From: Pegea sp. RAD2-039
Taxonomy: Eukaryota; Chordata; Thaliacea; Salpida; Salpidae
Direction: 5' to 3'
Assembly (NCBI GenBank): GCA_034620365.1
Contig: JAQGEQ010000071.1
Location: forward strand, 2,170,001-2,234,000
DNA: 64,000 bases
The notes under the pieces were generated by a model. That model had not been told where the DNA came from. It saw only the letters and a list, made by a program, of their open reading frames with translations, and ran no database searches. Both the position numbers and the translations under genes were made by a program. This document shows, piece by piece, positions 24,501-43,231 of the stretch. Positions within the stretch are counted from its first letter, which is position 1. Each line of letters starts with the position of its first letter.

Positions 24501-26311
24501 TAGCGGTCTTACGGCTAAGATATTCCAAAAATAAGACTATTATCCCAAATTTTAAAAGCCTTATGATGCCTAACGTTCTAATCGAAAGGTCTACTAATCT
24601 CTCTTCATCTTTTCTTCGTCCAACTAGTTACTTTTGGGCGTGTTTCATGCATTTGTTTTGTTGGACCCCGTCAGTACAAAGTCTCTGCTTACTCCTACTA
24701 CTGTCAAGTCAATAACCGCTATTGAACTTCGCACTAACATTACTATCAGAAGTTTAGTGACAAAATATTTACTGCTGCATTATTAATTTATTTTTCATCA
24801 ATAGAAATTTATAAGAATTGATAATTTTTTTCAACTTTTTAAATAAAAATGATAGCCGAACAGAAAGTAGCTGAGAATTATTGTTAACGACCCGGCTTAT
24901 AGCGGTCTATTGTAAATATGATTGAAGAAAATAGCTGCAACTAAAGCGCTAAATAATGGTGTTACATCGATGTTTCAACGACTTTAACATTGCAAATTAC
25001 TACAATCGGAATAGATAGGTTACTTATCTTAGCTTCTTTTGTCTCTCTGGACTTGAGCTTGTTCGTGGTACGTTAGAAGCAACAGTTTTTGTATAAAAGA
25101 AAAAATATTGGATGAAGAAAGAAATTATTCTTGTAATTGAGACCAGCGTAAATCGCTTGTCATGTCCTACAATGATACAAAGCCATCAAATCTTCTGTCT
25201 TATTACTAGTGGATTCTAACAAAGCATCAAGTATTAGACCCAATAAGGTGTTTGCGTTCTAAGAAAATAAAAGACTAGAACGAAGGTAAAGAAATGGTCA
25301 GAATCTAGAGATGTAAAGGAGAAAGAGTAACTAAGATTAATAATAAAATCCTTTGAGGATACGGTTCCTTTTTTGGATATTTGGAAAGCTCTAGCTACTA
25401 TAAGTTTTTTTATTATCCACTTGAGAAAATGTTCATACTTATTTTATTTTCTGCTGGCGATTAAGCTAGCAGGTTTTCGATTTATGAAAAGGATCTCTTG
25501 AAGACTTTTACTTTGTTTTTGAGAACAATTTTTTTAGTTCTGAATTTAACAACTTAAATAGACGTTTGCTAGTTATATGCATTACATTATCTTCTTGTTC
25601 GATTTTTCATCAAACAATTGCTAAAAACTAACATCAAGAACAGGTAGTTTTTACAATATTTGTTTATTTCTTTCATACTTGTAAAGTAAACCTGCATAAA
25701 ATATTATAATAACTTTTACAGCTACATGGAGAAAATAAAAAAACTTGTTTTCGTCTACTAGTGTGTTACAATTTTTTCACTTCTTAACTACCACCTAACT
25801 TCTAAGAGAGCTTTGAAGATACAAAATTTACAAACTTGCTTACTTAAGTGTTGTTTAAAAGTTCTACAATGAGGTCTTAAGTTCGTTTTATCAGCAAAAA
25901 AATCATTTGAAAGTAAAGTATTTCTTATTTAAAGATATGCTGAATAATATGTACAATATGAGAAAAACAATTTGTCGTTTATGACTGTACTAAATTAAAA
26001 GTTCAGTTAGTTTAAAATAACTGGTTAGTAGTTGTTCAACAATTACTACAATTATGTTTTGAAATTTTTTTTTATTAAGGTTGCTTTTTATTATAAAGTT
26101 TTCTAATTTTATATAAACAGATTAAAATATTTAGATGATTTCGAAAGTTTCCTTTTAAACCAATGAATGTGCGAATTTCAACTTTCTATACTCGGCCACA
26201 AGGAGCAACCCTGTAACTATTTTAGCTTCTTACTTACAAATATCAATTTGTAGGTTGAAAATCTTCAACTTCAAACTTTTTTACTATATTTGCTTTAACA
26301 TCTGATTCAAA
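21520..26311. other. Long AT-rich intergenic region
   Basis: Nearly 4.8 kb without a supportable gene. The first 100 bases should contain the promoter of SMPD copy B, with a TGACGTCA at about 21581. The part at about 24240-25330 is less AT-rich than the rest and may be a much-decayed mobile element. No frame longer than a few dozen codons looks like a known protein. Confidence 0.45.
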
Positions 26312-30111
<3,800 letters not shown>

Positions 30112-31957
30112 CGATGATGACGTCATACAACACTCGTATCCATGGTGACAAGCTAGCTGATGACTTCATCGACAGTTTGATTATTTCGATGACGTCATAA
30201 CACAAATAACGTCACCAATATCTGTAGCAGCTACCTACGATGACGTCACGCAGCTAATTCCCTACCTAGCAACCAACTCTGAAAATTTTTCGACAAAATA
30301 ATTTTGTTGATAAATTAATAATTTCTGAGTTGTTTTCTTAGCTGATAATTGAGTTTCTATTAAATGTTTTAGTCATCTTCAAATCTTCATCAATAAATTT
30401 TAGTTGTTTCAAGACTTCGTCTGAGTTTAATAAAATATTTTTTCAAACTTTTTTGTAATAACTTCTTAAAAATAGAATTTTAGGGACTTTTGAGGTATCT
30501 TTGAAGCATCTAACTTGTAACAATAAATATTTCTTTTCAAATTTTTCTTTTCATCAAAATCCAGTTGAAATTTTTGTTTTAATTTCAAAGTTTTTAAAAA
30601 ACAAAAATGAAATTCAAAAAAAATGTTTGATTTGAACTTTTCAAATTGAAAAATCTTCAACTTTTATACAAATAATTAAACTTCTAAAGAGATTCACTTG
30701 AAGAAGTGTAAATTTGATGTCAGCAGATAGTACAATAGAAGTTTGAACAAAAAATAAATCTATTGTTATTTATATACTTCAAAAATAATTCTTTTCATTT
30801 ATTGCATAAATGTCCAACATTTTTGAATGGCGCTGGTTTAGGAACTAGTTATTTTTAGATTAAATTTAGTTTTCAAGATACTGGGTCCACTTTAGTAAAA
30901 ATCACCAAATGTCCTACAGTTGTCTCTCTTCACATGAAACCTCAGTAATCTGAACTCAATGAGTATTTTCTAAATCTTGTGAGTATCTTCTGAGGCCGTG
31001 TCCAGGAGGCTTTCAGAACATGTTAGGTTGCTTGAAGTTTGTTTTATTTGTTATTTGATCATCTTGAACAGAATCTTCTGGATGTTTGAGCTATATCGAG
31101 TCTTCTAACAAAGATGTAGTGCTGAAGACCAAAATAAGATTCATTTTTTGTGATCTTATTTCATAATTTTTCAAGCTCAGGTTCCTTGAAACATCTTTCA
31201 AGCTTGATTACTTCCCAGTTTTCTTCTTTTTAAATCAGACTTATCATTAGATTAATTGCTTGTTTCTCTCTAACTCATTGTTAGTAAAAAGTTAATTAAA
31301 AATTACTTTTTTTCTCACGAGATGTTTTCAGCATGAAATAGAAATTTCAGCCAATCGAGAAATGTTTTTTTTTAAATAAATTAAATTTAGAAAAACTGAT
31401 GTTTATGTCCAGCGACATTAAAGATCTAAAAAAAGTTTGACATAATCTGATAAAATCAATTTTCAAACAGTTTTTCAATATTTCAAGATAAATGAAATAT
31501 AAGATCGATTTTTCTTGTTAAAGTTTTTACTTCGATTTACTAATAAACAAACTTTCATTAAACTTCACCGAAAGTTTTCTAATCTTTCAAAGAATTTTAA
31601 CAAATATTTGATACATCTATTTAATTCATTCTTTTATTTGATTTGTTAAAATTATTTTATATATCAAATAAATTAGAAAATTGTTTTAATTCAGCTTTTG
31701 TAGTTTGAATCGACTAAAAATAAACTTTAAAAACTAATTAAATATTTGCATATTTTGTGGACAATCCCAAAAAGAAAAATATTTCAACTTTTTTTAAGTT
31801 TCTCAGCGAAAAATCTCAATTATTAAAGTTAAGAAAAAGTTTGTTTTTGTTGCTCGAGGCAATAAGATGAGAAGTTGACGTGTTTAAAGAAATTTCAGTT
31901 GAAATTGAACTAGTTGTGAGCGAGAAGAGGATTTAGTTTAGAAAGTTGTAATTAAAG
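30112..31957. other. Intergenic between SRPK and the FG-GAP gene
   Basis: The SRPK 3' flank has three TGACGTCA copies (30118, 30190, 30241) and AATAAA-like signals near 30390-30430. The rest is AT-rich without a recognised gene. The FG-GAP gene promoter is presumably near 31850-31950. Confidence 0.5.
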
Positions 31958-34100
31958 ATGAAGAAAAATAAGTTTAAAAAGAAATTTGTTTTTATTTTTT
32001 TGATATTTTCTTTTCATTTTGTATTTCCTCAAACTATCACTATTGATGGTTCTCCTTATGAAGCGAAAAAATTGTTTCAAATTCCCATGAGTGTTCAACC
32101 TTTAACCGTTCAGGTTTGTACAAATCGCGATGACTTCACCAGAAGTGATGACGTCATAATTCATAGATTTTAAAACCTCCAGTTTTATCATCACAATCCT
32201 TAGCAACTTTTGATTTAGTTTATACAACTTCAATCGGAGAAATTAGAAAACTATCCAGACTTCCACAACTAATCAGCCAGCCCCAGGTGAATTACTGATG
32301 TTTCTCGCGTTGATGATGTCATCACTTTGCAATTTCAGGACATTCCGCAAGCAACAGAGGTAGTAACAGCTCAAATTCATCTCAAAAACCCAACTCGTGT
32401 TGGAATCCTACCTCGTGGAACCATTGATAAGCAACCTCCAAATGTTTGGTGGATCACAGCTGGAATTTCACGGAAAGATCAGCTCCAACCTGAAGGAGGG
32501 ATTTATCTGATGAAGATGAATGTCAATGAATGGAGTAAGAAAAAAAAAAAACAGAAAAGAATCAGATTATAATTGAAAATTTTAGTTCCGGTTTCGATTT
32601 TTTCATCTCCTCAATCTGCAATCACAAATGTTGAATGGATTGATATGGACATTGATGGAAGAAAAGATTGTGTCACCGCCTTGGAAGGAACTACTTGTCA
32701 GTGATCTTTATCTCATTCTTATCTTTTAATAATTTTTTTTCAGCTGCACAACTGGTCTGGTTGAGGCAGCCAGCTCCTGGTAGAAGCCAGTGGGATTTAA
32801 ACCTGATTTCTAACAAGTCCACTGACATCGGAAGCTCTGAGTTTCGTTTGATTCGAGGAATTTTTAAAAACGGCCAAAAATATCGTATTTTTGTTGTCGC
32901 TGGTCGACGTACTTCGACATTAACTGTCTTTTGGAATGATGGTAAGACATGTGATCACGTGACATGTAAGTGATGATGTCAAATCTGCTTGTAGATGTCG
33001 ACAACGATTGGACCCAGAAGCATCGATTAAAGTCACGTGTCATCGCGCGATACGACCAATTTATCAGCGTGGAAGTCGCTGATTTGAATGGAGATAAACG
33101 ACCTGAGATTCTCGCGACCATCGCTGCTATCAGCGGAAAACCAGGTCTGTCAACTTCATGACGTCATCAACTGATGATGTCACCATCACAGGTAAGTTGG
33201 TGGCTTACGAACTGCCTGTAAGAGGGGATTTTGAGAAAGGAAGATGGAGGAAACATGTTTTAAGTGAATGGCAATCTTCGGGAGGAAAGTTCTTCTTGAT
33301 CTCACCTAAATCTTCTTCAGTATTTTTTCCCAGTCAAACAAGGTTTGTGAATCTGAAAAGTTTATTTGAAGTTTGATTCAAATGCTTAAAAATCATTTTA
33401 TAATTTGTTTGTAATAAGTTCACAAATCTGTCAAAATATCTTCATCATTTGTATCTTCATCAGTTGTATCTTCATCATTTGTATCTTCATCATTTGTATC
33501 TTCATCAGCTGTGTCTTCATCATTTGTGTCTTCATCAGCTGTATCTTCATCAGCTGTGTCTTCATCAGTTGTATCTTCATCAGTTGTGAAATTGTTATTT
33601 CTTCACTTTCTGTTTAGCGGAAAAGATGAAGCAACGAGAAATAAATCCGATAAAGAAAAGATTTTAATTGAAAAATTTAGAATTAAATTAAAAAAAAGGA
33701 ATCTTCAATTTCATTTTCTGATTTAAAATTTGTTTTTATTACAAATCTCAGATCGAAAAAACCTCACATCTTAGTGTCAGGAGGAGATGATGGGAACGTT
33801 TACATTGTTTCTCCCGATTCTTGGAGTTATGTGTCTTGGTCTTATACAACTCATGAAATCTTTAGAGGCAAATATCCGATTGGAGATGTTGGAGTCCGAG
33901 ATATTGATGGAGATGGAAACTCGGAGATTTTTATTCCTTCTGGTCAACGGATTCATGTTCTCAGCTTAGGTACAAATTTCATTTCATTTCAAATTTTAAT
34001 TTTATTTTTTTCAGAACTTTCTTCTGGTTCAGAAAGGGTCTTTGCATTTCCAAAATTTATTTTTTTCATTTTTTCAACTTTCATTTTTCTCTTTATTTGA
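31958..34100 (+). CDS. Secreted/anchored FG-GAP (VCBS) repeat protein
   Basis: Nine exons (31958-32113, 32167-32286, 32339-32534, 32586-32696, 32744-32941, 32995-33144, 33192-33342, 33752-33969, 34015-34100) join in phase to 461 aa. After a basic start comes a signal peptide core (FVFIFLIFSFHFVFP). The middle holds several Ca-binding FG-GAP/VCBS loops: DMDIDGRKDCV, DLNGDKRPEIL and DIDGDGNSEIFIPSG, and also SGGDDGNVYI. This is the blade layout of an integrin-alpha-like beta-propeller. The C-terminus is strongly hydrophobic (FIFFIFSTFIFLFI) and ends there, which suits a GPI signal or a tail anchor. I do not recognise a named animal orthologue, and bacterial VCBS proteins share the loops. The role is unknown; an extracellular binding or lectin-like function is inference. 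Intron 7 contains a 15-bp satellite. Confidence 0.75.
33438..33590 (+). repeat. 15-bp tandem repeat in an intron of the FG-GAP gene
   Basis: About ten units of GTATCTTCATCATTT and variants (CAGTT, CAGCT). It lies between exons whose direct joining (QTR|SKKPHILVSG) makes good sense, so it is placed in an intron. It could alternatively be read as an open Ser/Val-rich exon. Confidence 0.9.
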
Positions 34101-34289
34101 AATCAACAAAAATTTAAAACATTTTTCGATTTTTAATTTTTTGATTTTTAATTTTTTTTTGAGAATATTTTTTGCAAATAAAAGAAAAAAAAACTTAAAA
34201 TTTGAAATCGAAATTGAAATAAAAATCAAAAAAATTGCATCTGATTGCTTATTGATCCTCATCTTCATTCTGATCTTCATATTAATCTT

Positions 34290-36437
<2,148 letters not shown>

Positions 36438-38570
36438 TTCAAAAATATTTTGCTGAAAATAAATTGTTAATTATTTACTAGACATGAAAATATTCTGTTT
36501 TAAGTTTTAGAAACATTTTTATTCAAAATAAATTTGCTTTTATTTTCAGTAATAGTTTGAAATTATATTTCAATTTTAAATACTTACTCGAAAAGAAAAT
36601 TACTTATTTTTAGTTACAGTACCAACAAAAATTAATTAAGATTATAAAAAAAAAGTTTAATAAATATTTCATAAATAAACTTATTTACTTTTTGAATCTA
36701 TAAAAAATAAATACCTTTTTAATTTAACCAAATCTATGGGATTTTTAAACAAATATTTTTTTTTTATTTAAAATTAAAACTTAAAATATTTATTAATTTC
36801 TTTTAAATAATAAATAAAAGTTGCTCTACTTAAATTACTTAAAAAATCAATCAAAAATATCTGTTTTGTTTAAATAGTAAAGAAAAGTGAACAATTTTTC
36901 ATGCCTTATACATTTTAGCTGATCTCAAAAGCCAATGCGAAGTTTTAAACAAATTCAGTTAATAATTTATTATTTATTTACATGAAACAGTTTTGCATTC
37001 ATAAAAAATTGTAAAAGAGATACCTACAAATTTAAACTAAAAATGTTAATCTTTTTCCTTAGCAGAAGTCTTTTTCAGTTTATTTCTTTGCAAAAAAATC
37101 AATCTCTATTTAAAAACTGCTTTATTCAATTATTTAACTCTATATAAAGTTACTCACAAAATCGCTTTTAATAACAAATTTTAATGTTATCATTTTTAAT
37201 AAACTATTTTAAAAACTTTTTAGAAATCAGCATTTTTAGGCAAGCACAAAAAGTTAAAATTTAGTACTCAGTAATAAAACTTTTATTAGATAAGTTTATT
37301 AATTAATAAGAAAAATAGATTTTGCTTAAATCTTTTAGTATTTTCTAAAACTAATAGTTAAATTGTTTTCAAAATTGTTTGCTTTTCAATTAATAAAAAG
37401 AAAAACTATTAAAGATTTGAAAAAAATACTTGAAAATATGTAAAAGTAACTTTGATAAAATGTTGTTCCTAAAAAGCTTTTAATAAAAAATCATCTTTGA
37501 GTTAAACTATCGAAACAAAACAACATTTTTAAAATCATAAATTAAAAAAACTTCACTAATACGAGCTTTTATCTTGAATAGTTTTACTTTATTTCAACTT
37601 TAGAAATCACCGCAAATATAAATCTCTAAAGAAAATAATATTTTTAAAAAAGTTTGACAAAACATCAGTACAAATTTTAGATTTTACTTAAAAATAGGTT
37701 CCTTTTTGTATATATGAGGTGAAGATAACACTTCTAATTCAAAGAAAGCTGATAAATTACTGTATTTTTGCTTATTGATTTTGGATAAGAGAAGAAATAT
37801 CCTTAATAGAATTACATTCTATGTAGCTATTCAATGATATTTTGTATGGGGACTACTGAAATGCCATATTTTACATCTTTCTTCATAAATTCGTAACTTA
37901 ATTATTATTATAGTATTATTATATAAAATTTTGTGTGAGAATGTGTGTTAGCGAGAGGTACTCTTTTCAGGCACCCTCCTTCGCTTTTATTGTAATAAGT
38001 ATATGAATATAAAGTTCTTCTAAATTAACTCTTCCGTTTTATTGCATTATTTGTTTGAAAATTTGAAAAATTGAAGAATTTTTTTTCAAGTAATCTGTTT
38101 TTGTTTTTCAGAAAACTTTGTTTCTTGAAACAATATCTTTAATTTCTTCTGAGAAAGTTGAAGTTAAGATGATAAAGAGAAACATGAACATTTTACATTA
38201 ATTTATTATTTGTAATTTATAAATGTGAACAATTATTAAAAACTGTTTCAACTTTCTAAAAAATCAGAATAAACAAATATGAATAAAAGAAAAAAAAGAA
38301 CTTTTGATATAAAGTAGTAAAATTCAATCTTCTATTTGATTCATCAAACATTTAAATTTTTAGAAATTTTAAGAAACATGGAATATCTTTAAGTTATCTT
38401 TAAGCAATAGTTCACCAACAAGCGCTAAATTTTTTGTCAGTTTTTTTGACTTGGTGCTGAAGCCACAACTTTTTTTGGCGCAATTTAAACCGCTAATATT
38501 ACAAATCATAGATTTTATCTGCAGTGATAAGCATTTAGCACCTTTAATTGTGAAAACTCCTCAACCAAAC
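36438..38570. other. AT-rich intergenic region
   Basis: No gene recognised. A short stretch at about 37900-38010, less AT-rich and with a pyrimidine-rich CACCCTCC run, could be part of an old LTR or SINE, but nothing confirms that. Confidence 0.4.
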
Positions 38571-38862
38571 GAATAAGAAATGACCCTTGGTCAAGAAGCC
38601 TATAAGCCAGGGCAGAAGTTATGGAGATCTGGTAGTTGCCCATATATCAGGAACCCAATCTCCAAACCAATCAGATTGTGCTGACGAACTGATGCAGCTG
38701 CTCCCGGCTGGCGTCACAGGAGCTACCAGAACGATACTGAGTACACTGATAATCTACCTACGAGGCTCCAACTTCAAAGCCTCCTAAAAGTGTTTTCATT
38801 TATCAGACTAACAAAGTCCTTCAACCCGTTTTTTTATGGACATTTTTCTTGTTGCAGAATTG
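38571..38862 (-). mobile_element. GC-richer body behind a tRNA-like head (candidate SINE)
   Basis: About 290 bp with clearly more G+C than anything nearby directly follow, on the minus strand, a tRNA-like sequence at 38863-38933. That order (Pol III head, then unrelated body) is how tRNA-derived SINEs are built. A plus-strand frame here (VVAHISGTQSPN...) has no recognised relative. Element limits and any target-site duplication are not resolved. Confidence 0.45.
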
Positions 38863-38933
38863 TGTCCTTCTGGATTCGAACCAGAGACCTTCTGCGTGCC
38901 AGGAGGACGTGGTGACCGCTACACTAGGAAGAC
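38863..38933 (-). pseudogene. tRNA-Val-like sequence, probably SINE head or pseudogene
   Basis: The minus strand reads like animal tRNA-Val: GTCTTCCTAGTGTAGCGGT at the 5' side, then CACCACG, AGGTC and the B-box GGTTCGAATCC. Both Pol III boxes are intact. The acceptor stem pairs GTCTTCC with GAAGGAC with one mismatch. The anticodon loop CTGGCAC would give GGC rather than a Val anticodon, and the anticodon stem has two mismatches, so a working tRNA is unlikely. Confidence 0.7.
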
Positions 38934-39535
38934 GAACAACAACTCAATAATACTTACAAACAAATCTCGTGTTCGATTGTTGAAGGTCTGCTTCTAGCAA
39001 ATACAACAAAGCATTGAATTAATAATTAAATTACTCAATAGTTGGTTTGCTGCTCAAAAATCAATGGACTTTTCATTACATTTGTTTTTAAACCGATTAA
39101 CTTTCAATAAAAGCTGCAAATGATTGCAAAGGTTGAAAAATTGAATTAGTTTTGATAAAAAAATTTCTAAAAAATTTCTAAACAGGAAATATTTTCTATA
39201 AAACATTTTGAATGGACTTATTTATTAAGAAAACATAATTGTAACACCACAAAAAATATAAAAGAAAATAACAAGAATATGAGAACTTTTCAATCGTCAA
39301 GTTTTAATAAAAAAATATTCAATTTGGAAATAAAAAAAACTTCATCTTTTTGTAATAAAATCTCACAAACAATTGAACATTTCTCATTTGTTAGAAAAAG
39401 AATAACTATTTACAATAAAAAGTAACTTCGTTGAAAATTATATTGATTAAAAAATTAGTAATTTTATCTCAAAGAATATTTGTGCAAAAAGTAGGCAATA
39501 AATAAATGTTCAGAAAAAAAATTGTTGAAATTGAT
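38934..39535. other. Intergenic AT-rich DNA
   Basis: Nothing recognised. It probably contains the 3' UTR of the RING gene; minus-strand AATAAA-like signals exist at several places. Confidence 0.4.
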
Positions 39536-41072
39536 TCAAGAGTTAATTGGATCTCCAGATGATTGTGAAGGATTTTCAAAAGTGGAGACTGAAAAACGGT
39601 TTGCTTTCACCTAGATAACATCAAATTTCTTATTAATTTGTATATTTTGATGAGAAAATAAAATTTTAGATGAAAATATATGAATGATTTCTTAAAAATA
39701 TAGATAAGAATTCAAACTGACGATTTTGGGTAATGTTGTGACGATATCATATTTACACAATGGGCAAGTATGTTTTGATAACAACCAAGGATCTACACAA
39801 GATTTGTGAAAACAATGTCTGCAAAAATAAAAAATAAAATTAATAAAATAAAGTTGAATATAACAAACTAACTGACTTGCAAGGCAGTTCTCTTATAATT
39901 TCAGAGTGGATAAACATATCAATACAAATGGCACACGACCTTTTCAAAGTTAATAAGTTGTCGTTGTTTTTCAAAATTCGTGATGGAATTAAATCTATCA
40001 TTTTTTGAACAGCCAGAAAATGCCGTCTCTGAAATTTGAAGATTGAATCAAAACTTTGTTGAATTTAATTAGATAAAAATCTGAAATTATATTCATACTG
40101 TGAAAGTCTAAATCCCTTCCATTATATTCATACTGTGAAAGTCTAAATCTTTGTATGTAATAAAAACCGAGCCAAGTTAGGGATACAAGCACCAAAATCA
40201 TGAAAGAAACAGACACAAAGACAATTGAAGCTATGTGTAGAGGATATTTTCTGTTAAAAAATTTGTTTTTTTAAATTGAAGGACTTTTAAGTAACTAACT
40301 GAGTAGAAGTTGTTTTATCAATCAAATTATCTTCTGTTATTTTCACTAAGACTTTGTTGGACTTAAATAAAGATTTATCCAGAATTCCATTCATTAGTAT
40401 CAGCGAACTTGTTAAACCTAAAAAAGTCTCCTATGAAAAAAGTTTCAGCTTCCTATTTCAAGTTGACTTTAAATAATTCAATAATTAAAAAAAAAATTAT
40501 GTAAACAGAAAGAATTTAAGAAGTTAATTTTGATAAAAACCTTTTTCTAACATCATATTTAAACCCTCTGAATCTTTATCAATTATATCATCCATAGGAT
40601 CTTTATAAGCTATCAATATTTTAGGCATTAAAAGTATTGAAACCTGTAAATGTGATGATCAATTACAAAAGATGCATTTTAAAGAATATCTGGATACCTG
40701 AACATAATTCTGCTGCAGACATCTTATTGGTGTGAGCAGCATTGAATTTTGCAAAGAGTTATTCTTATCAGTGAGCTCTTCACAGTTGGATATAAAATTT
40801 ATTATTCCAATTTTTGGTACAAGATGTTTAACAAGAACAATTCCAGTTGAATTAAATAAAAACTGAAAAGAAATTAATTCAGATAAAAGTTAGATAACTT
40901 TATCTCTTACTGTTTGTGGTTGTTCTTCAGTTTTAGCAATAAAAGCTAAATGGACAGTTATTTGATGATCTGTCTTCATCTTTAAATTCTTTTCATTTGA
41001 TCTAGTTGTAAAAGATTTTGTTGCAAATGGAAAAGAAAGAAACAAAAAGCAAAATAATTTCGAATAATTCAT
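39536..41072 (-). CDS. Goliath/GRAIL-like transmembrane RING E3 ubiquitin ligase
   Basis: Eight exons (41072-40911, 40862-40698, 40643-40541, 40417-40300, 40250-40134, 40026-39877, 39818-39722, 39610-39536) give 328 aa. The start at 41072 places a signal peptide first ([17 protein letters not shown]); an ATG at 41093 would add seven residues. The lumenal part of about 170 residues corresponds to the protease-associated domain but is divergent. A transmembrane helix ([19 protein letters not shown]) runs into [11 protein letters not shown], typical of Goliath/RNF13-type proteins. The C3H2C3 RING has CAIC, then [25 protein letters not shown]. Such ligases sit in endosomal membranes and ubiquitinate membrane cargo. 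The tail after the RING is short. The exon 5 to 6 junction is my least certain join (RFRLS|QRHFLAV), because the donor region is duplicated. Confidence 0.88.
40086..40149 (-). repeat. 29-bp duplication containing a splice donor
   Basis: A 29-bp segment (40121-40149) spanning the end of exon 5 and its donor is repeated at 40086-40114, inside the following intron, with a six-base gap. Using the upper-coordinate copy as the donor keeps the RING frame. Confidence 0.9.
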
Positions 41073-43231
41073 CAAAACCTTTATTTTGCACAAAAATATA
41101 ATAACAATCTCTCTAAAAAATATAAAAAGAAAATTTATAATCTGATATTTTATATAAATAGATTTAAAAAATGATAAAAAGCAAAAGATTCTTCTAAAAA
41201 TAAGTTTTATATTTAAAGTTTAATATCTTATGAAAAAGTTTTTTTTATATTTTATATTTCAATTAAGATTCGGAATTAAAAAATATGATAATAAATAATT
41301 ACAAAAAACTGAAAGTAAAATAATTTTTTTTAATTGGACAGAAAATCATTTTAATCACTTCTAGAAAAACAATGACAACAAAAAAAAACAAATAAATAAG
41401 AATTTAGAAAGCAAATAGTTTCAAATGAATCAAAATTAATAATAAAAAAATTATTCTAAAATTCAAATTTGAAAGAAGTATTTAGAAGGAAGTAAATAAG
41501 AGTTAAAAAATTATAAAATTTAATAACAAGAAAATTCGACAAATAAAAATATTGCGACAATTTATAGCAACAGAAAGAAAATGTAATCAAATTTTACAAA
41601 ACATGTCTAACTTTATTTAGAACTTAAATTTCTTTATTATACTGAATTTATCTTCTTTTCTTAGACTTTTAGATTAAATCATTTTAAATAATTTCTTGTG
41701 CTGATCTGTCTGAAAATAATACGATAGCAAAAGAGAGTTGTGGAAATGAAAACGAATGTGGTCAGATTTTACAATTGCACATATTGTCTTCTCTCTCTCT
41801 CTTAATAAATTTCTGAGTACATTAAACATTTAATACAATTAAAAATAATTTAGAAATTATAAAGATTTTTAATATTCCATTAAATAAAATATTTTTTAAG
41901 ATTAAAATAAGTCGAATTAAAGCATTTAAAAATGTTTTAGTCTAAACATAAATAAAAAATGTAAAATTTTATACTAACCTTAAGATATTTAAATCCAAAA
42001 ATCAAATTTTAATCAACATGTTTTAAATTAAATTGTTTGAAGAATATTGAGATTAATTTGTAATAAAAAACTTTTCGTATTAAAAAAGAGTAAAAAATAA
42101 ATAGAATTAATTTGATAAACTTGATATTTGATAAAAAAAATATTTCTAATAAAACTTCGAAATTTAGTGAAAATCGTTTAACTTACTACAAACTATTTAC
42201 TTACTATTTACCAAGTACAAACTATTTATCAATAATTAAAAAGTTTTTTTTAATGTTGGTAAAATGAAAAGTCAAATTGAGAATAAAGAAATATCACTCT
42301 TTAAATAGTTTATTCAATATACAGTTAACTTACAATTTTCAAAATGTTGTTTAATTTCGCTGTCTTGTTATAAAAAAAAAACTTTCATTTTATTAAAATA
42401 TTTTCTCTATTTAAATGTAAACTTTGTAAAAAGTTCTAAAGGGTGTTTTTTTATATTTCAAACAGAAATATATGATGAAATACAAATTGAATTACTTTAA
42501 AAAATTTATACATTAGCCATTTTAACCTTAGTCGACTATCAGTCTACATGATTGATTTAATGTAGTTGGTTAACTATATTTTTTAAATGTGAGCCAATTA
42601 TATTTACTCTTCAAACTTATTCAATTTTCTAAAAATATATTTGACAACTAAGATAATCTTCTTTAAAAACTGTTTGGGTAGCGCCTGATTTTGCAAAATT
42701 ACTTTTTGTCGTCAAATATTTGGATTTATTCACATAAAGATCTTAAAAACCAAAAGGGCTTTTTGTAAAATGACTTCAATTAAGAATTTTTAAAAAAATA
42801 TTTAAATGCGATAACTTTTGTAGAGTATAAGAAAGTATTTAGTTTTCTAACAAGCAAATAAAGTTTTAGGAATTATCAGAAAATGACGAAATTAAAACGT
42901 TATATCAGCTTTTTGTATTTTATGTTTAATTTAAAAGCGATATTTCCACTGAAATTTTACCCTTTAGTTTGAACTTTATTTCTATTTTAACATTTCTTTC
43001 TGGTAACATTTGTAAAGCAGCTAACATTAAATGGCAAAAAATCCTAAATTTGTTGAAATTTAAAATGATTAAAATCATTCTTAATGACTCAAAATGTTAG
43101 GAGAGATCTTTCAAATTGTATTAAAAAAGTTGAAAATAAACAAAAAGTTTGAAAACAAAAAGTTTTTTGATTTAGCAAAAAAGCTTCAATTTGGTTTGAT
43201 TAGGATGTGACAATTTTTCCAACTTTCTGAA
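41073..43231. other. AT-rich intergenic region
   Basis: Upstream flanks of the RING gene and 3' flank of NEK10. No gene, RNA or element recognised in about 2.1 kb. Confidence 0.45.

Noticed and set aside
38587-38787. Plus-strand 66-codon frame ending before 38788
   Set aside because: Lies in the body of the candidate SINE, with no recognisable domain or splice context.
38863-38933. A functional tRNA gene
   Set aside because: The anticodon stem has two mismatches and the anticodon (GGC) does not fit the Val-like body, so pseudogene or SINE head is preferred.
40890-41093. Start of the RING ligase at 41093 instead of 41072
   Set aside because: It would put MCKIKVL before the signal peptide; the inner ATG gives a standard signal sequence, although the outer one cannot be excluded.
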